Assembly (NCBI GenBank): GCA_964058805.1
Contig: CAXKVV010001834.1
Location: 1-35,571 of the forward strand
Origin: Schoenoplectus triqueter
Taxonomy: Eukaryota; Streptophyta; Magnoliopsida; Poales; Cyperaceae
Direction: 5' to 3'
Length of the DNA: 35,571 bases
In this document: positions 9,833-20,382 of the stretch, piece after piece
How positions within the stretch are numbered: the first letter of the stretch is position 1
How the letters are laid out: each line of letters begins with the position of its first letter
Made by a program: the position numbers and the translations under genes
Notes under the pieces: generated by a model
What the model was told of the DNA's origin: nothing
The model's input: only the letters and a program-made list of their open reading frames with translations
Database searches by the model: none

Positions 9833-10197
9833 GGATCCATTGACAATGGGTTATTTTGACAACTTTGACAATTTAAATAAATACAAAAAAAATAGAAAAG
9901 AAATTATAGATATGTTTTTCTACTTTTAGATTGATGATCATTCAAATTTCATATAATTTCATCATCGTTTGATAGTCCATCAAAAATCGTTAATTTAGAA
10001 CCATTGCAAATTATATAAAAATTTAATGGTTTTTGATGGACTATCAAACGATAATGAAATTACATGAAATTGAATGACCATCAATTTAAAAGTAGAAGAA
10101 CACATCTATAAATGTTTTCACATTTTTAAGATTTTTTTTGTATTTATTTAGAGGTTCATTATCAAGGTTGTCAAAATAACCCATTGTCAACCGATCC
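9833..10197. mobile_element. Hairpin MITE A
   Basis: The left arm from 9833 (GGATCCATTGACAATGGG, then TTATTTTGACAAC) and the right arm ending at 10197 are reverse complements over about 165 bp each. Shared internal runs include AAATAAATACAAAAAAAAT and GATAGTCCATCAAAAA. The loop is about 25 bp near 10000-10025. The right arm has a few extra bases (GAACCTCT on its complement). There is no coding capacity. A (TA)n tract abuts the right end and TATATATA lies near the left end, so the target duplication cannot be told from the microsatellite. Confidence 0.8.
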
Positions 10198-10201
10198 ATT
10201 C

Positions 10202-10208
<7 letters not shown>

Positions 10209-10244
<36 letters not shown>
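10209..10244. repeat. (AT)18 microsatellite
   Basis: An uninterrupted AT dinucleotide run lying exactly between hairpin MITE A and hairpin MITE B. Confidence 0.95.
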
Positions 10245-10247
<3 letters not shown>

Positions 10248-10635
10248 GGTGCTTTACAAAGCAGAAAACCGTTATTGCTTCGGGATGAGATTTCATATCC
10301 CGAGGTCTCAAATGGTCAATCTAAGTTGCTTAATAATTTTTTCATGTCAAAATTTTGTAGGATATTAAATTTCATGATTTTTTTAGCTTTCTAACTATTT
10401 TATTAAATTATTTAAAAAAAAAAGCTCTGAAATAGACTATTTCTTATGTTAAACAGTGTTATTTTTGAAAATAATTTAAAAAATAGTTAGAAAGTTTCAA
10501 AAATCATGAAATTTAATATCCTACAAGATTTTGATATGAAGAAATTATTGAGCAATTTAGATTGACCATTTGAGATTTCGGAATATAAAATCTCACTCCG
10601 AAACAATAATGATTTTTGTTTTTCATGCTTACTGT
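10248..10635. mobile_element. Hairpin MITE B, copy 1
   Basis: The left arm (TGGTGCTTTACAAAGCAG, then TTATTGCTTCGG) pairs with the right arm ending near 10635. Long complementary runs include TCTCAAATGGTCAATCTAA and TAGGATATTAAATTTCATG (arms about 150 bp, loop about 60 bp). It starts with the same TATGGTGCTTT as the element at 17476-17850 and shares its overall organisation. Confidence 0.75.
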
Positions 10636-12880
10636 TACGAAAAACTAAACAGTGGCCCATTGTTGAATAGTGTACTATTTTACTATTGTGAGCTATGCGT
10701 TATTATGACTGTTATTATCGTTATAGCGGACATAGTTTGACATAGCACAATATTAGATCATAACATAACTTTTGATCTTGATTAGTGAGATATTTATATC
10801 TGATTGTGGAATAAAAAAATTACCAAAAATAACAATATTGCTACGAAAGAAAAAATAATTGCGGAACAAAAATAACAAATTTTGGAATGAAGTCTGATTA
10901 AATTTTTTTTATTTCAAATAATAACTCGTCCCAAGATATCCCTTCCCCTAAAATAACTAATAAAATCTGAACACAATCTGGCTTCTTTTTTTTTCAATTT
11001 GTTTGGATTTGGATTTAATTAAGCAGATTCGATTAGCAAGGTTCTTTCTTTTCATAACCACGTTTCAGACAATAAGAGGCTCTCTGGCCTTTAAAATAGA
11101 CATTATCCTGTGCTCGCTATGTGAATTCACATACACCACTAATCCACTATTCAACAATTAGCATCACGCACACGCACGCACGAATCCTAGTGGAACAATG
11201 GAGGTGTCCATTGCAACAGAGTTTAGCATAACAAAACGGGTTAGGGTTAATTGACAATGTTTACTCGTTATTTTGGATAACACTTTCTAAAATTGTATAA
11301 AAAAAATGATTTTATAGATAAATTTTCTGTAAAGTATCAATTCTCATACAATTTCAATATCATTTATTGTTTCATCAAATTCCTTTAGATATGGACCATT
11401 ATGAATTTCATAACAATTTTCATCAAACTTTTAGTAAGTTTCACTTTCTTCATGTACTTGTCATATTTGAAAATTTACAACTTAGTTGTCGATATTATCA
11501 AACATTCAAACTAATGTGTTATCCCACAACTGGCCTTAATTAACAATTATCCTTTCTTTGTTCGTTTTGTTCGTTTGTTCTCATATACCACTCGGGTAAA
11601 ATTAGATTTTCATTAACGTGAGGCAATAATAATTCTTAGTGGATCTCTGGTTATCATCTCCTTTCTTAATAGGAACGTTATGACATAAATTTCCTCAAGT
11701 GAAACACTTGTAAGGAACCATCTTCCAGCTGATCACATGGTTATTTATAATTTATTCAACAAGTAATATTCACAAACCGTGAAGAATGCAGGGTAAACAT
11801 GTCCGGCCGATTTTTTTTTATTTTCTTTTTGTGAAAAAAATGACTACTTTGAATTTAAACAGAAAAGTCAATATAACTCATGTGGTGGTCAAAAGTTTTG
11901 GTTGTCAAGGAATCCCTTCCCAACTTATATTGTTTGAAACAACTTTCATACAATTCTTATATGATTATCAATAAAACGAAAAACAATACAATGATAAATG
12001 CTGGAATATCAAGGACCTAAAATTTATAATTATATAATAAAGAAGTAAAGCTTTCAAAACATCATCACTTATATTATCCATTGGATTTGCTTTTCTCTCC
12101 TCATCTGTATTAATTAATTGGATGGCTTATATGTTTCTAAATATTTTTCATTAAAAAATATGTTTGATGTACCTTATGTGTAATTTATTTTTTAAATAAA
12201 ACCAACCTTTTTGTCTTCTTTTATATTTCACATTGTATCACTAATTATATTGTATTATTATATAAATCATTTTATGTTATATACATATCATGTTGCAATA
12301 ACTATCTATTATATATAAAATTTATTTACAGAAATATATATATTTTTAAAAAATATTTTTTTCATTTAATGTTTTTCCCGGAGTGAAGCCCGAAAAACAA
12401 CCCTACTTGAAGTAATTTGTTCTTTGTTTTCAATTGACCTAATTCTATGATATTCTGGTTACAATTGAGCTAATGCAGTGTTAGAATTACCAGTATATTT
12501 GTACCATTGTACTCAAAAGTATACTAGTCAGAATATATGTTTACATAGAAAAGCTCAAAGTAGTATGCAGAACAAACCAATCAAAACTGAAATGAGACCC
12601 TTCTTTTGTTTTTAAGGGAAATGCGTCTTAAAACAAGAACCAAATTACTCGATAAGTGTTCAAAGATATCAGTAACTATGTGCAGAACCGTTAAAGTGGA
12701 ATGTGGTTTTATCGACCAAAAAAAGACAGATTCTGTTAAATTCTCTAATTGGGCTCTATACTGTGTTTTGCTTTAGCATATTATGGTTTCAGAATACATT
12801 TATGCCAACATTACTAGATCATGAGCCGTCCACTCGTCCTAAAGATGACTACTACTAACAGGATAAGGTTCGTTCAACTT
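10636..12880. other. Long intergenic stretch, no gene
   Basis: I see no convincing coding sequence, LTR or terminal repeat. Short open frames, such as 11786-11974, show no family resemblance. The segment 11160-11600 has slightly higher complexity but nothing I recognise. Confidence 0.5.
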
Positions 12881-12882
12881 AT

Positions 12883-12892
12883 TTTATTTATT
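12883..12892 (-). promoter_or_regulatory. Candidate polyadenylation signal of the EXPP1-like gene
   Basis: On the minus strand this reads AATAAATAAAA, two overlapping AATAAA hexamers about 370 bp downstream of the stop codon at 13258. In such AT-rich DNA a chance match is quite possible. Confidence 0.35.
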
Positions 12893-13257
12893 CTGCACCC
12901 TTGGCATTAATTGTTCAGGTACAAAATTAGTCCTCACTGGATGAAGATTAGAACATTGGGTACCTTTACTAAAACGACTAGCATGTCTACAAGGGGCAAC
13001 TCTGACAATTAATTGTAACAAAACAAGCAATTTAGGCAATCAAAACCAGAAAACAATAATAAATAAAAATTACAGAATATCACAAAACACGTATACTTGC
13101 CGGTATAATGCTAATATCAAATGATCCAGAAGAAAAAAAAAGACATACTCCTAGACTAACCACGTACTTGTAATTGTAAACACATGATATTATAATGAGA
13201 AAGATTTACAAAAGCATACTCTAAAAAGAGAAAAAACAATGATAAGAACAAGCATTA

Positions 13258-16002
13258 TCAGAAAAAATTCTTTAAAGGGTCAGTGATAGAACCCTTGACA
13301 TTAGAGTAAAGACCATAAAGAGAGTATTGGTTCATGTTAGAGACCTCATACCATGAGTTGAGTACAGCATCGTGGTTGTCCGTACCAGAAAAGGCAACCT
13401 GGATGCCTACACCGCAATCAATTTGACCACTTTGGCTTTTACAACTAGACCTCTTTACTGCACACGTAGTTTCTTCAAGACACTCAAAATTGCCACCTGA
13501 GCAAGAGGAGCAACCATTTGTTTTCCAGTATAGGTTCTGAATTGTGCCTTTTTTGAACTCAAGGACCTGAAATAAGAATTTATTTAATTTGAGAATACAG
13601 AAATTCAATTTTCTCTTTCAAAGACAAGATGCAAATAACTTTATATCATTTTCCAGAACAACACAAATACAGAGCTAGCATTTAGTGCACAACTGATGAT
13701 TTTTCTATATTTCATTATTGTTATATACTAGCCTACCCCAACTTGTTTGAGACTAAAGGCCTTTGTTGTTGTTGTTGTATGGTACTGTCCCAACACAAGC
13801 GTGGCAGCATCCAGTAAAGCAACTTCCATCCATTTATTCATCCAAACTCTCAAGTAATATGCTTACCAAGCTGGAAGAATAATTCAACTTAATGTACCTA
13901 GTTCTTGTCATAAAATCTGTTCAAGGAGCTATATCTTGTTTTGTTTATTTTTTGTTTGCAGTATACCAATGCAAAACGTGAAGCATGCAACCATTGCAAA
14001 GAGGAATAATCCCTCCACATTTTATAAAATTAATTTCCAAATTACCCCTTCATCCTCTCCACCTATTATAAATTTATTTAAGATGGTTAAAACATTTTGC
14101 AAGAAACTAAGAATAATTGCCATCTCAGCAAAAATGTCTCATATACTTCTTGTTCTGCTTAATTATCAGTTTTCTTCCCAGGGGCTGCATAACTATTATT
14201 GCCAAAATACATACCAGTGTAAATCCTGTGACAACATAACTATTATTGCCAACAAATGTTGGAAAGGACCGAGCTGCATACTTCCTACCCGCAAATGCAA
14301 CCATCCACCCCCCTGAATTTGCCTGAAATTAATAAGTAAGAAATAACAACATAAAAAAAAATTACATATTAAAATGTAAATGGGGAAGATGTAACTACAA
14401 GTATATTTTGAAAGTTGAAGCAAAGGTTTCAATAACAGGTCTGTACACACTCAATGGTGTTTTGGTGTTATAGCAAGGATTTTTAGATAGATTCAATGGG
14501 AATTCATAAGCAATGAAGTCACAATCCCATGGATGTTTGCTTGTTTTTTCATAGCCACCGAATGAACATATTCCCATCTGGAATCACTAAAACCTTGGTG
14601 ATAAAAAAATCTAACAATATTCTTTCCACAAAGAACTGAGGCAGGTAGGTACATCCTATGCATTAATAAAACAGGCCATAATTTAAGGATCTTTTGTGAC
14701 ACATCCTTGAATCACAGCATATAGACTACTAAGGGGGAATTGACAACACTAATTGATTATACACTAAATACAACAATATTCCACCAATAATTATGATAAA
14801 TCTATGGGATTATTGATCACTACTCAGTGACCTAGAGATCTCGTTAATCAATCCTCACATTAATATTAATTCTATATTTATATATTAATATAAATATGTG
14901 TCTGTATCTATATATATATAGCTACAATATATATTACACTAAAACAAAATGTTTCTAGGTTCTGGGGATTAGATGCTTTAAATTAAATCAATAAGATTTA
15001 GCACTAAATTTGATCTAATAATTAGTTCCTTTGATCAGCATATTTATGATAATATGACAGCGTGTACTCCATAAAATTTCCACTCATCTAAAACAAAACA
15101 CAAGAAATCCTAATCAATTGAACTGTCTGTTGTTTCAGATTATTGAAATTAAGGATCCAAATAACATTTTTTAAATTCAATCAATTATGGACTATTTCTG
15201 AAGATATGACCAAATCCTGAACCCCAATTATAAGCCTAACGAAGCTTACAAGGACCTGAATCATAAACTTGTTATCATTATTATCTTAGCGGTGCTGAAT
15301 GTCATCTAGTGTAAATTGTAGAAATCATCAGAATTTCCATGCACAAAATATAGCCGTAGCCTTAGTTTGCTAGAAACCATCCTTGAGTTGCATCAATTAG
15401 CAGGTTTTACCGAAGTACAAGGAAACATAATTAAATAGGCTAAGAATTTTTTGGTGAAAGTAGAAAAATAGAGGGGGAAAATAAAAGAAAGTAAAATTAA
15501 GTTACTATGCTTTTTTGAACATATAGAATTATTAAGTTCCTCACAATCCTTTCACATTTTCCTAAAGGGACCACAACTTGAACAAAATTATTTCCCTCCC
15601 TTCCTAAAGCGCAGGTCCAGCAATTAGAAGCATAAAGAACTAAAAAGAAAACATACACCACCATAAATCAGTAATAACTTGCTAGATTCTTACAGGATCG
15701 AAACCAGCGGAGGAATTAACGGTCAGGTAGGAAATCTCGTCGACTTTGGGCCGAAACACGGCGAGCTGAGCGTTCTTCGACTGGAGAGAGAGGCGGCTGT
15801 CGCACGGCGAGTATCGTGTCTGGCCAGAGAAGAACGAATCGTAGCTGGCGAAAGCAACACCGAAGGAGAACCCGTCCCACCGCTGCACCGTCGCATCCTC
15901 GCAGGGGCTGTACACGCCATTCTGATCACTCGCGTGTACGGCGGATATCAAGAGCATCAGGGAGAGGGATGCGGTGGCGATCGCAAGCGCTCGCGGCATC
16001 AT
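13258..16002 (-). CDS. Secreted Cys-rich protein, EXPP1-like (3 exons)
   Basis: Three exons join in frame: 16002-15694 (103 codons), 14322-14215 (36 codons) and 13566-13258 (102 codons plus TGA), giving 241 residues. Introns begin GTAAGA (15693) and GTATGT (14214) and end TTTCAG in both cases; all junctions are phase 0. Residues 1-25 form a signal peptide ending AVHAS. The mature part begins DQNGVYSPC and contains WDGFSFGVAFAS, NAQLAVFRPKVDEISYLTVN, GGWMVAFAGRKYAARS and VLEFKKGTIQNLYWK. A Cys-rich stretch (C158, C161, C168, C174, C181, C190) plus C34 and C67 gives eight cysteines. N96 and N125 are possible glycosylation sites. I recognise it as the plant-specific family called EXPP1 in Arabidopsis, whose biochemical role I do not know. 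Two ATGs are adjacent at the start; I used the first. Exon 1 is much more GC-rich than the rest. Confidence 0.92.
13728..13779 (+). mobile_element. Au-type SINE 3' fragment in intron 2
   Basis: CTAGCCTACCCCAACTTGTT followed by GACTAAAGGC and a TTTGTTGTTGTTGTTG tail is the hallmark 3' end of the widespread plant Au SINE family. Only about 52 bp remain and the tRNA-derived 5' part (A and B boxes) is absent, so it is 5'-truncated. It sits inside the intron of the EXPP1-like gene, antisense to it. Confidence 0.75.
14188..14251. repeat. 17-bp direct repeat across the exon 2 donor
   Basis: CATAACTATTATTGCCA occurs at 14188-14204 (in intron 2) and at 14235-14251 (coding, in exon 2), 47 bp apart. 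The splice donor at 14214 lies between them. It suggests a small local duplication of the exon end. Confidence 0.7.
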
Positions 16003-16300
16003 AGGAGAAATTTGTTCGTTTGATTGGTGCAAGAATCGGGAAGGTTGCGTGGGCAGCAGGGGTTTGAGTTTGACCGTTTCGATTTCGAGTCGCCTGGGTT
16101 TCAGACCTGAGAAAGACAACTGGAAACGCGTGCGTTCCTGGAACCGGCCTTTACTGATATTGATAAGACAACGAATCACATGACGCACAGGTCTGTCAAG
16201 TATTAGTAGACCAGGTCCAGGTGCAACTAATAAGTCCATTATTGCTGGCTTCTCGTTTGGAGGGACTTTTGTCTGGGGTGCAAATGGTTGGTCTTTCAAG
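16003..16300 (-). promoter_or_regulatory. 5' leader and proximal promoter of EXPP1-like gene
   Basis: Upstream of the start codon on the minus strand the frame stays open back to 16299, but nothing before MMPRAL looks like protein of this family. The signal peptide makes sense only from 16002, so I treat this as leader and promoter. GC is higher than in the surrounding DNA. I see no clear TATA box. Confidence 0.45.
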
Positions 16301-17475
16301 AGTCAAGACTGGGCTTTTGCTTTAATCCGGGGTCCAGTTATCAGTGGATATCGATTAGTACACCAGTTGTACTGTAAACGGAGACGGAATTACGGGTATA
16401 TTTGTGGGAAGATGAGAATTCGGTATAGCCCAGTATAAGTATTCCTTCTCGACTCTCGAGATATTTTGTAGTTGGGCTCAGCCCAAACATTTGGACGTCT
16501 ACTTTATTGGGGTTTGCCTCTATGATGAATACAGATGGATCCAATTAAGTATTCATAGAGTTAAAATGAGGTAAACTCGATCCATATATTTCAGATCTTG
16601 TTATTATTCTCATAAATACCACCCCGCATTTCTCACCCTTGATTTTTCTTGATGGATTAAAAATCGGTCGTTAGAAAACAGGCACAAATTGTTTTAACTT
16701 ATAAAATTTGAACTTGTGTATTAACAAAATCTTAGCTAAATTCCTATAAATGTGTACCATATAGTAACTTCGGGATGAAAAAGGTTATGTTAAGACAATG
16801 ATATTAATAGTTAAAACTATATGGCACAACAACAACATTTTTATTATTTATAAGATTTATTTCATGACCTCATTATATTTTTTTTCGAGTTAACAAAAAA
16901 TATGAAGCACATTTTGTTCAAAAATTTTAATATGTATAATTAAAATTATGTGAAGCGCATGTAATATTTTAATTGCACTATTATTATTATGAAAAATAAA
17001 AAAAATAAGTTGATACAGTTGAGCAATAAACTTTGTTGGCGTTAAATCTCTCTTTATGAAAGTATTTTTCTTATAAAATAAAAAGAAATTAATGTGTAAT
17101 TTTCTTGCAACACTCAGATGCTTTTAGCGGGCAGCGACCACTCTTCACTGCTTGCGCCAATTGGTATCAGATTCTTTCCATTTATACCCAAACAAAAGAT
17201 TCTTCCAATTTGCACCGCATCTTACAATGGCTGTAGTCTGCATAGCGGTCCAGCATTTCCTTTTCAAATGACACGAACCTCACAGATATTGTTAAATATA
17301 GTATTTCGGAATGCACCAAATGTCGCACTAGTATATAATGCAAATTTTATACTTTGAAGTATATAAAACTAACGATATGATATTTAATCTAATTGTACGT
17401 CAATACAATGATTATATTCAAAAATAAAAATATAACTATACAGGTCACAATAAAAAAATTGTATAGAAAACATTT
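16301..17475. other. Intergenic DNA, no recognised gene
   Basis: GGGCTCAGCCCAAA-like motifs near 16475 and TGGGCTTTTGC near 16310 could be promoter elements of the gene to the left. A more GC-balanced island at 17110-17350 is open on the plus strand (17118-17357), but its translation resembles no family I know. Confidence 0.4.
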
Positions 17476-17850
17476 TATGGTGCTTTGCAGCGTAAAAACA
17501 TAAAAAGTCATTATTTCGGCTTAAATTTTTTAATGTTGAAATTTGAGTTATCAATTTAAGTAGCTCATCGCAATCTACATATCGAAATACTGTTTTAATA
17601 CCAATTTTTTTATTTTCGATTTTTTCTTAAGTTTTTGAAAGATAAATTTATTTAAGTGCATATATTATTATTTTAGAACTATTTTAAAAATACAAAAATA
17701 TAGTAAAAAATCAAAAATAATAATAATTAATGTGTCATAAGATTTTCAATATGCAGAATATTTAAGCAACTTAAATCGCTCATTTAAACCTTTAATATTC
17801 AAATTGAAGCTAAAGTAATGACTCCTCTTTATTTTGCAATATGCATCAAT
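17476..17850. mobile_element. Hairpin MITE B, copy 2 (diverged)
   Basis: It begins TATGGTGCTTTGCAG, as at 10245, then GTCATTATTTCGGCTT. The complement of its right end reads TGCATATTGCAAAAT, then GTCATTACTTTAGCTTCAA. The arms are imperfect inverted repeats over about 130 bp with an AT-rich centre. No clean target duplication is visible. Confidence 0.65.
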
Positions 17851-18106
17851 GTTACCAACTTTCAATACCCTACCATTTGACTGAACACTCATATGCCTCT
17901 TCCAGTCGCCAAGGTGTCCAGAAACTTACTCTTCATTCAAAGACTTCGCACGCGCCTTTATTTTCGTACCTTCAACTCTAATCAACCCTCGGCACTTCGC
18001 CTTGCATATTCTCCTAAATGGGGATGTTGGCATTTCCGCTCGCTTGGAGTATTATAGGAATATATGAGATTCAAATATTTCTTTATAACTCATATAACAT
18101 GATACG
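17851..18106. other. Unique-looking spacer, nothing recognised
   Basis: GC is somewhat higher than nearby (for example CTTCGCACGCGCCTTTATTT), but there is no open reading frame or structure that I can assign. Confidence 0.4.
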
Positions 18107-18115
18107 ACATATACA

Positions 18116-18536
18116 CAGTTTTTTTTATAATAATTATTCAAATAATTCTAATTTTAATAATAAAAATAATAAAATTAAAATTTTAAAAATATGAATGGCA
18201 ACACGTCACTGTCAGTGGCGCTGTATAAACGTGTCAGTCTCACTGGCTTATTTGGACAAAGACGCTATTGGGATTGACATCTTTTAGTTTTTTTTAACTT
18301 AAGAGTGAAATAGAGTGGACTTAGCCAGACGCTAGCGGGAAAAACGTCATTCCCGCTGGTGTCTTTCAGTTTTTTTTTTTAAATAACTGAAAATTAAAAA
18401 AAAGACGTCACTATCAGTGACGCTGTGTAACTCGTCACTTGCAGTGGCGCGCTGCCTTTTGTATTCTTAAAATTTCAATTTTATCACTCTTATTATTAAT
18501 ATTAAAATTATTTAAAGAATTATTATAAAAAAACTG
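18116..18536. mobile_element. Mutator-type MITE with perfect 9-bp TSD
   Basis: The flanks at 18107-18115 and 18537-18545 are identical (ACATATACA), the 9-bp length typical of Mutator-like elements. The ends are near-perfect inverted repeats: CAGTTTTTTTTATAATAATT on the left and CAGTTTTTTTATAATAATT on the complement of the right, continuing imperfectly for about 75 bp. The 421-bp interior has no coding capacity. It contains three copies of a CGTCACT..CAGTGGCGC-like near-palindrome, at 18204, 18405 and 18433. Confidence 0.88.
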
Positions 18537-18545
18537 ACATATACA

Positions 18546-19199
18546 TATAATTTCAAAAAAAATAAAAAATAAAACGACAGACATTAACGCCCGTATACTT
18601 GACACTTTGAGTCCGCCATCGATCGTGTGATAATAATTTGATTGGAATAAAAAGAAAAAATAAATTACATAACTATTTTAAATGTCATTACAATTACACC
18701 CAACTCTATTACTCGGATTCAATTTCACTACCATATATTTTATGGCAGGAAAAATTTGACACTCCACTACGGCCGTCAGATTGATTTAAATAATTCATAT
18801 TAAATTCAGAAAGAAAATTATTATTAAATAAGCTCCACTATCATACTCAAATAGCACCACAGTCATACTTAAATGACAGATGATAAATTTTTCTATTACT
18901 CCTTTGGATTAAAAAAAAAAGATAATTTTTTTACTCCATACCACGGTCCACAACTACTTTATTTATTTATTTTTAATAAAAAGAGAAATTAAATCTATCT
19001 AAACTTAAATATCTATAAAAAAAATTCCGAACTCCGCACGGAAAAAAAAAACAGATTTACTTTTTGTTACTAATGCTGTTTGTTGATTACCAGGGAAGCA
19101 CTTATGATGATGCTAGTTAGATTCATTGAATTATCATGGATAACAATTATTTTGATAGTTACTTGCATGATCAGATTTAAATGAGAGATTTTTCTCTCT
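18546..19199. other. AT-rich spacer, no gene
   Basis: No reading frame or repeat structure was recognised on either strand. Confidence 0.5.
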
Positions 19200-19385
19200 T
19201 TCTTTCTCTTTCATATTGTTTCTTTTTTCAAGTTCTCTTTTCTCTGTCTTTCCCTTTCTGATTGTTTCTTTTTCAAGTTCATTTTTCTTTGTATTTCACT
19301 TTCTGATTGTTTCTTTTTCTCAAGTGCTTTTTTTCTTTGTATTTCACTTTCTAATTGCTTCTTATTTCAAGTTCTCATTAATATA
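19200..19385 (+). repeat. 46-bp pyrimidine-rich tandem repeat, about 4 copies
   Basis: TTTCAAGTTCT, then TTTCTTTGTATTTCACTTTC and TGATTGTTTCTT repeats with CAAG starting at 19229, 19274, 19321 and 19368 (spacings 45, 47 and 47). It is nearly all C and T on the plus strand. The hydrophobic open frame across it (19216-19401) is a product of the repeat and not a credible gene. Confidence 0.85.
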
Positions 19386-19401
19386 TGGAGTTACGAATTA
19401 A

Positions 19402-19927
19402 TGATAAATCACTGTGACCTATTCTTTTTAGTTTGTCTTTCTTTGTGATAAACATATTTAAGTTGGCCGCACTATAGGAAGGCTGGAGCGAACTTTTAGC
19501 AATCGAGAGGTTGAGACGTGTCGTGGTCTTAAATATATGTGTTCATTGTTTGAATAATTTTAACACGGTGAAACATATACATATAATACTGCATAAATTA
19601 TAAATATGTCTAAAACTTCATTATTTTTTCTTTTTTTTTATTTTATCATATTATCTTTTTGTTCTGAGTTTTTATATATTTTTATATATTTTTTAATTTA
19701 TACAACGCTACACAATTGATGACACATGACCAACACTTATAAATACGAATAATTTTTGCACGGCGTGTTAGACTTATTATCTATTTTATATGTGTATTTA
19801 AATTTTCAAGATTTTAACGTAGTAAAACACACATCTAAACATATGAACATGTAACACACATAATACACATATTTATAAATTCACTGCTTGTGAAAAGGTT
19901 ACACCTTTATTTGGCTCCTATAAAGAG
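19402..19927. other. AT-rich spacer, no gene
   Basis: No reading frame, repeat or regulatory pattern that I can support. Confidence 0.5.
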
Positions 19928-19935
19928 GCGCCATC

Positions 19936-20374
19936 CATGGGCGGATCCACCATTCCCCGGGGGGGCAGCGCCCCCCCCTGGATTTTGAAAAACAGTGCTT
20001 TTCGGTAATATTTTCGGTAGTTTGTCCCCCCCTGGAAATTTTTTTGGCCCCCCCTGGATTGTCTGATTAATTTTATTGAGAAAAAATATTTAATATCATA
20101 TATAATGAAATAATTATGCAAAGATATCAAAATATAAAATTTTATAGACGAAAATTTTCTTCATCAACTTCATTATCTATTAGTTTGAGCTTTATTTTAT
20201 TGTTATTTTTAATATATAAAATGTTATTATTCTAATAAATTTTTTATTAGGTAAGAATATATATTAAATTATTATTTTTTTATTTAGTACCCGATTAGTT
20301 AATGGATTTAAACCCGATAAGCTATTACAATCCGATATTTGTCCCCCCTGACTAAAATTCTGCATCCGCCCATG
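19936..20374. mobile_element. hAT-type MITE with 8-bp TSD GCGCCATC
   Basis: GCGCCATC occurs at 19928-19935 and 20375-20382, directly flanking a 439-bp element. The termini are inverted repeats: CATGGGCGGATCCA on the left and CATGGGCGGATGCA on the complement of the right. Unusual G and C runs (CCCCGGGGGGGCAGCG, CCCCCCCTGG) sit near the ends. The centre is AT-rich and non-coding. The 8-bp duplication and the GGGCGGA-type termini point to the hAT superfamily. Confidence 0.88.
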
Positions 20375-20382
20375 GCGCCATC

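Noticed and set aside
15679..16183. Plus-strand open frames over the EXPP1-like first exon
   Set aside because: Antisense shadows in GC-rich coding DNA; the minus-strand product has a signal peptide and a known family.
17159..17170. TTGGTATCAGAT as a Copia primer binding site
   Set aside because: It lacks the AGC continuation and has no recognisable LTR beside it; kept only as a hint in the findings.
19216..19401. Repetitive hydrophobic peptide frame
   Set aside because: Produced by a 46-bp pyrimidine-rich tandem repeat; the start is arbitrary and nothing suggests translation.
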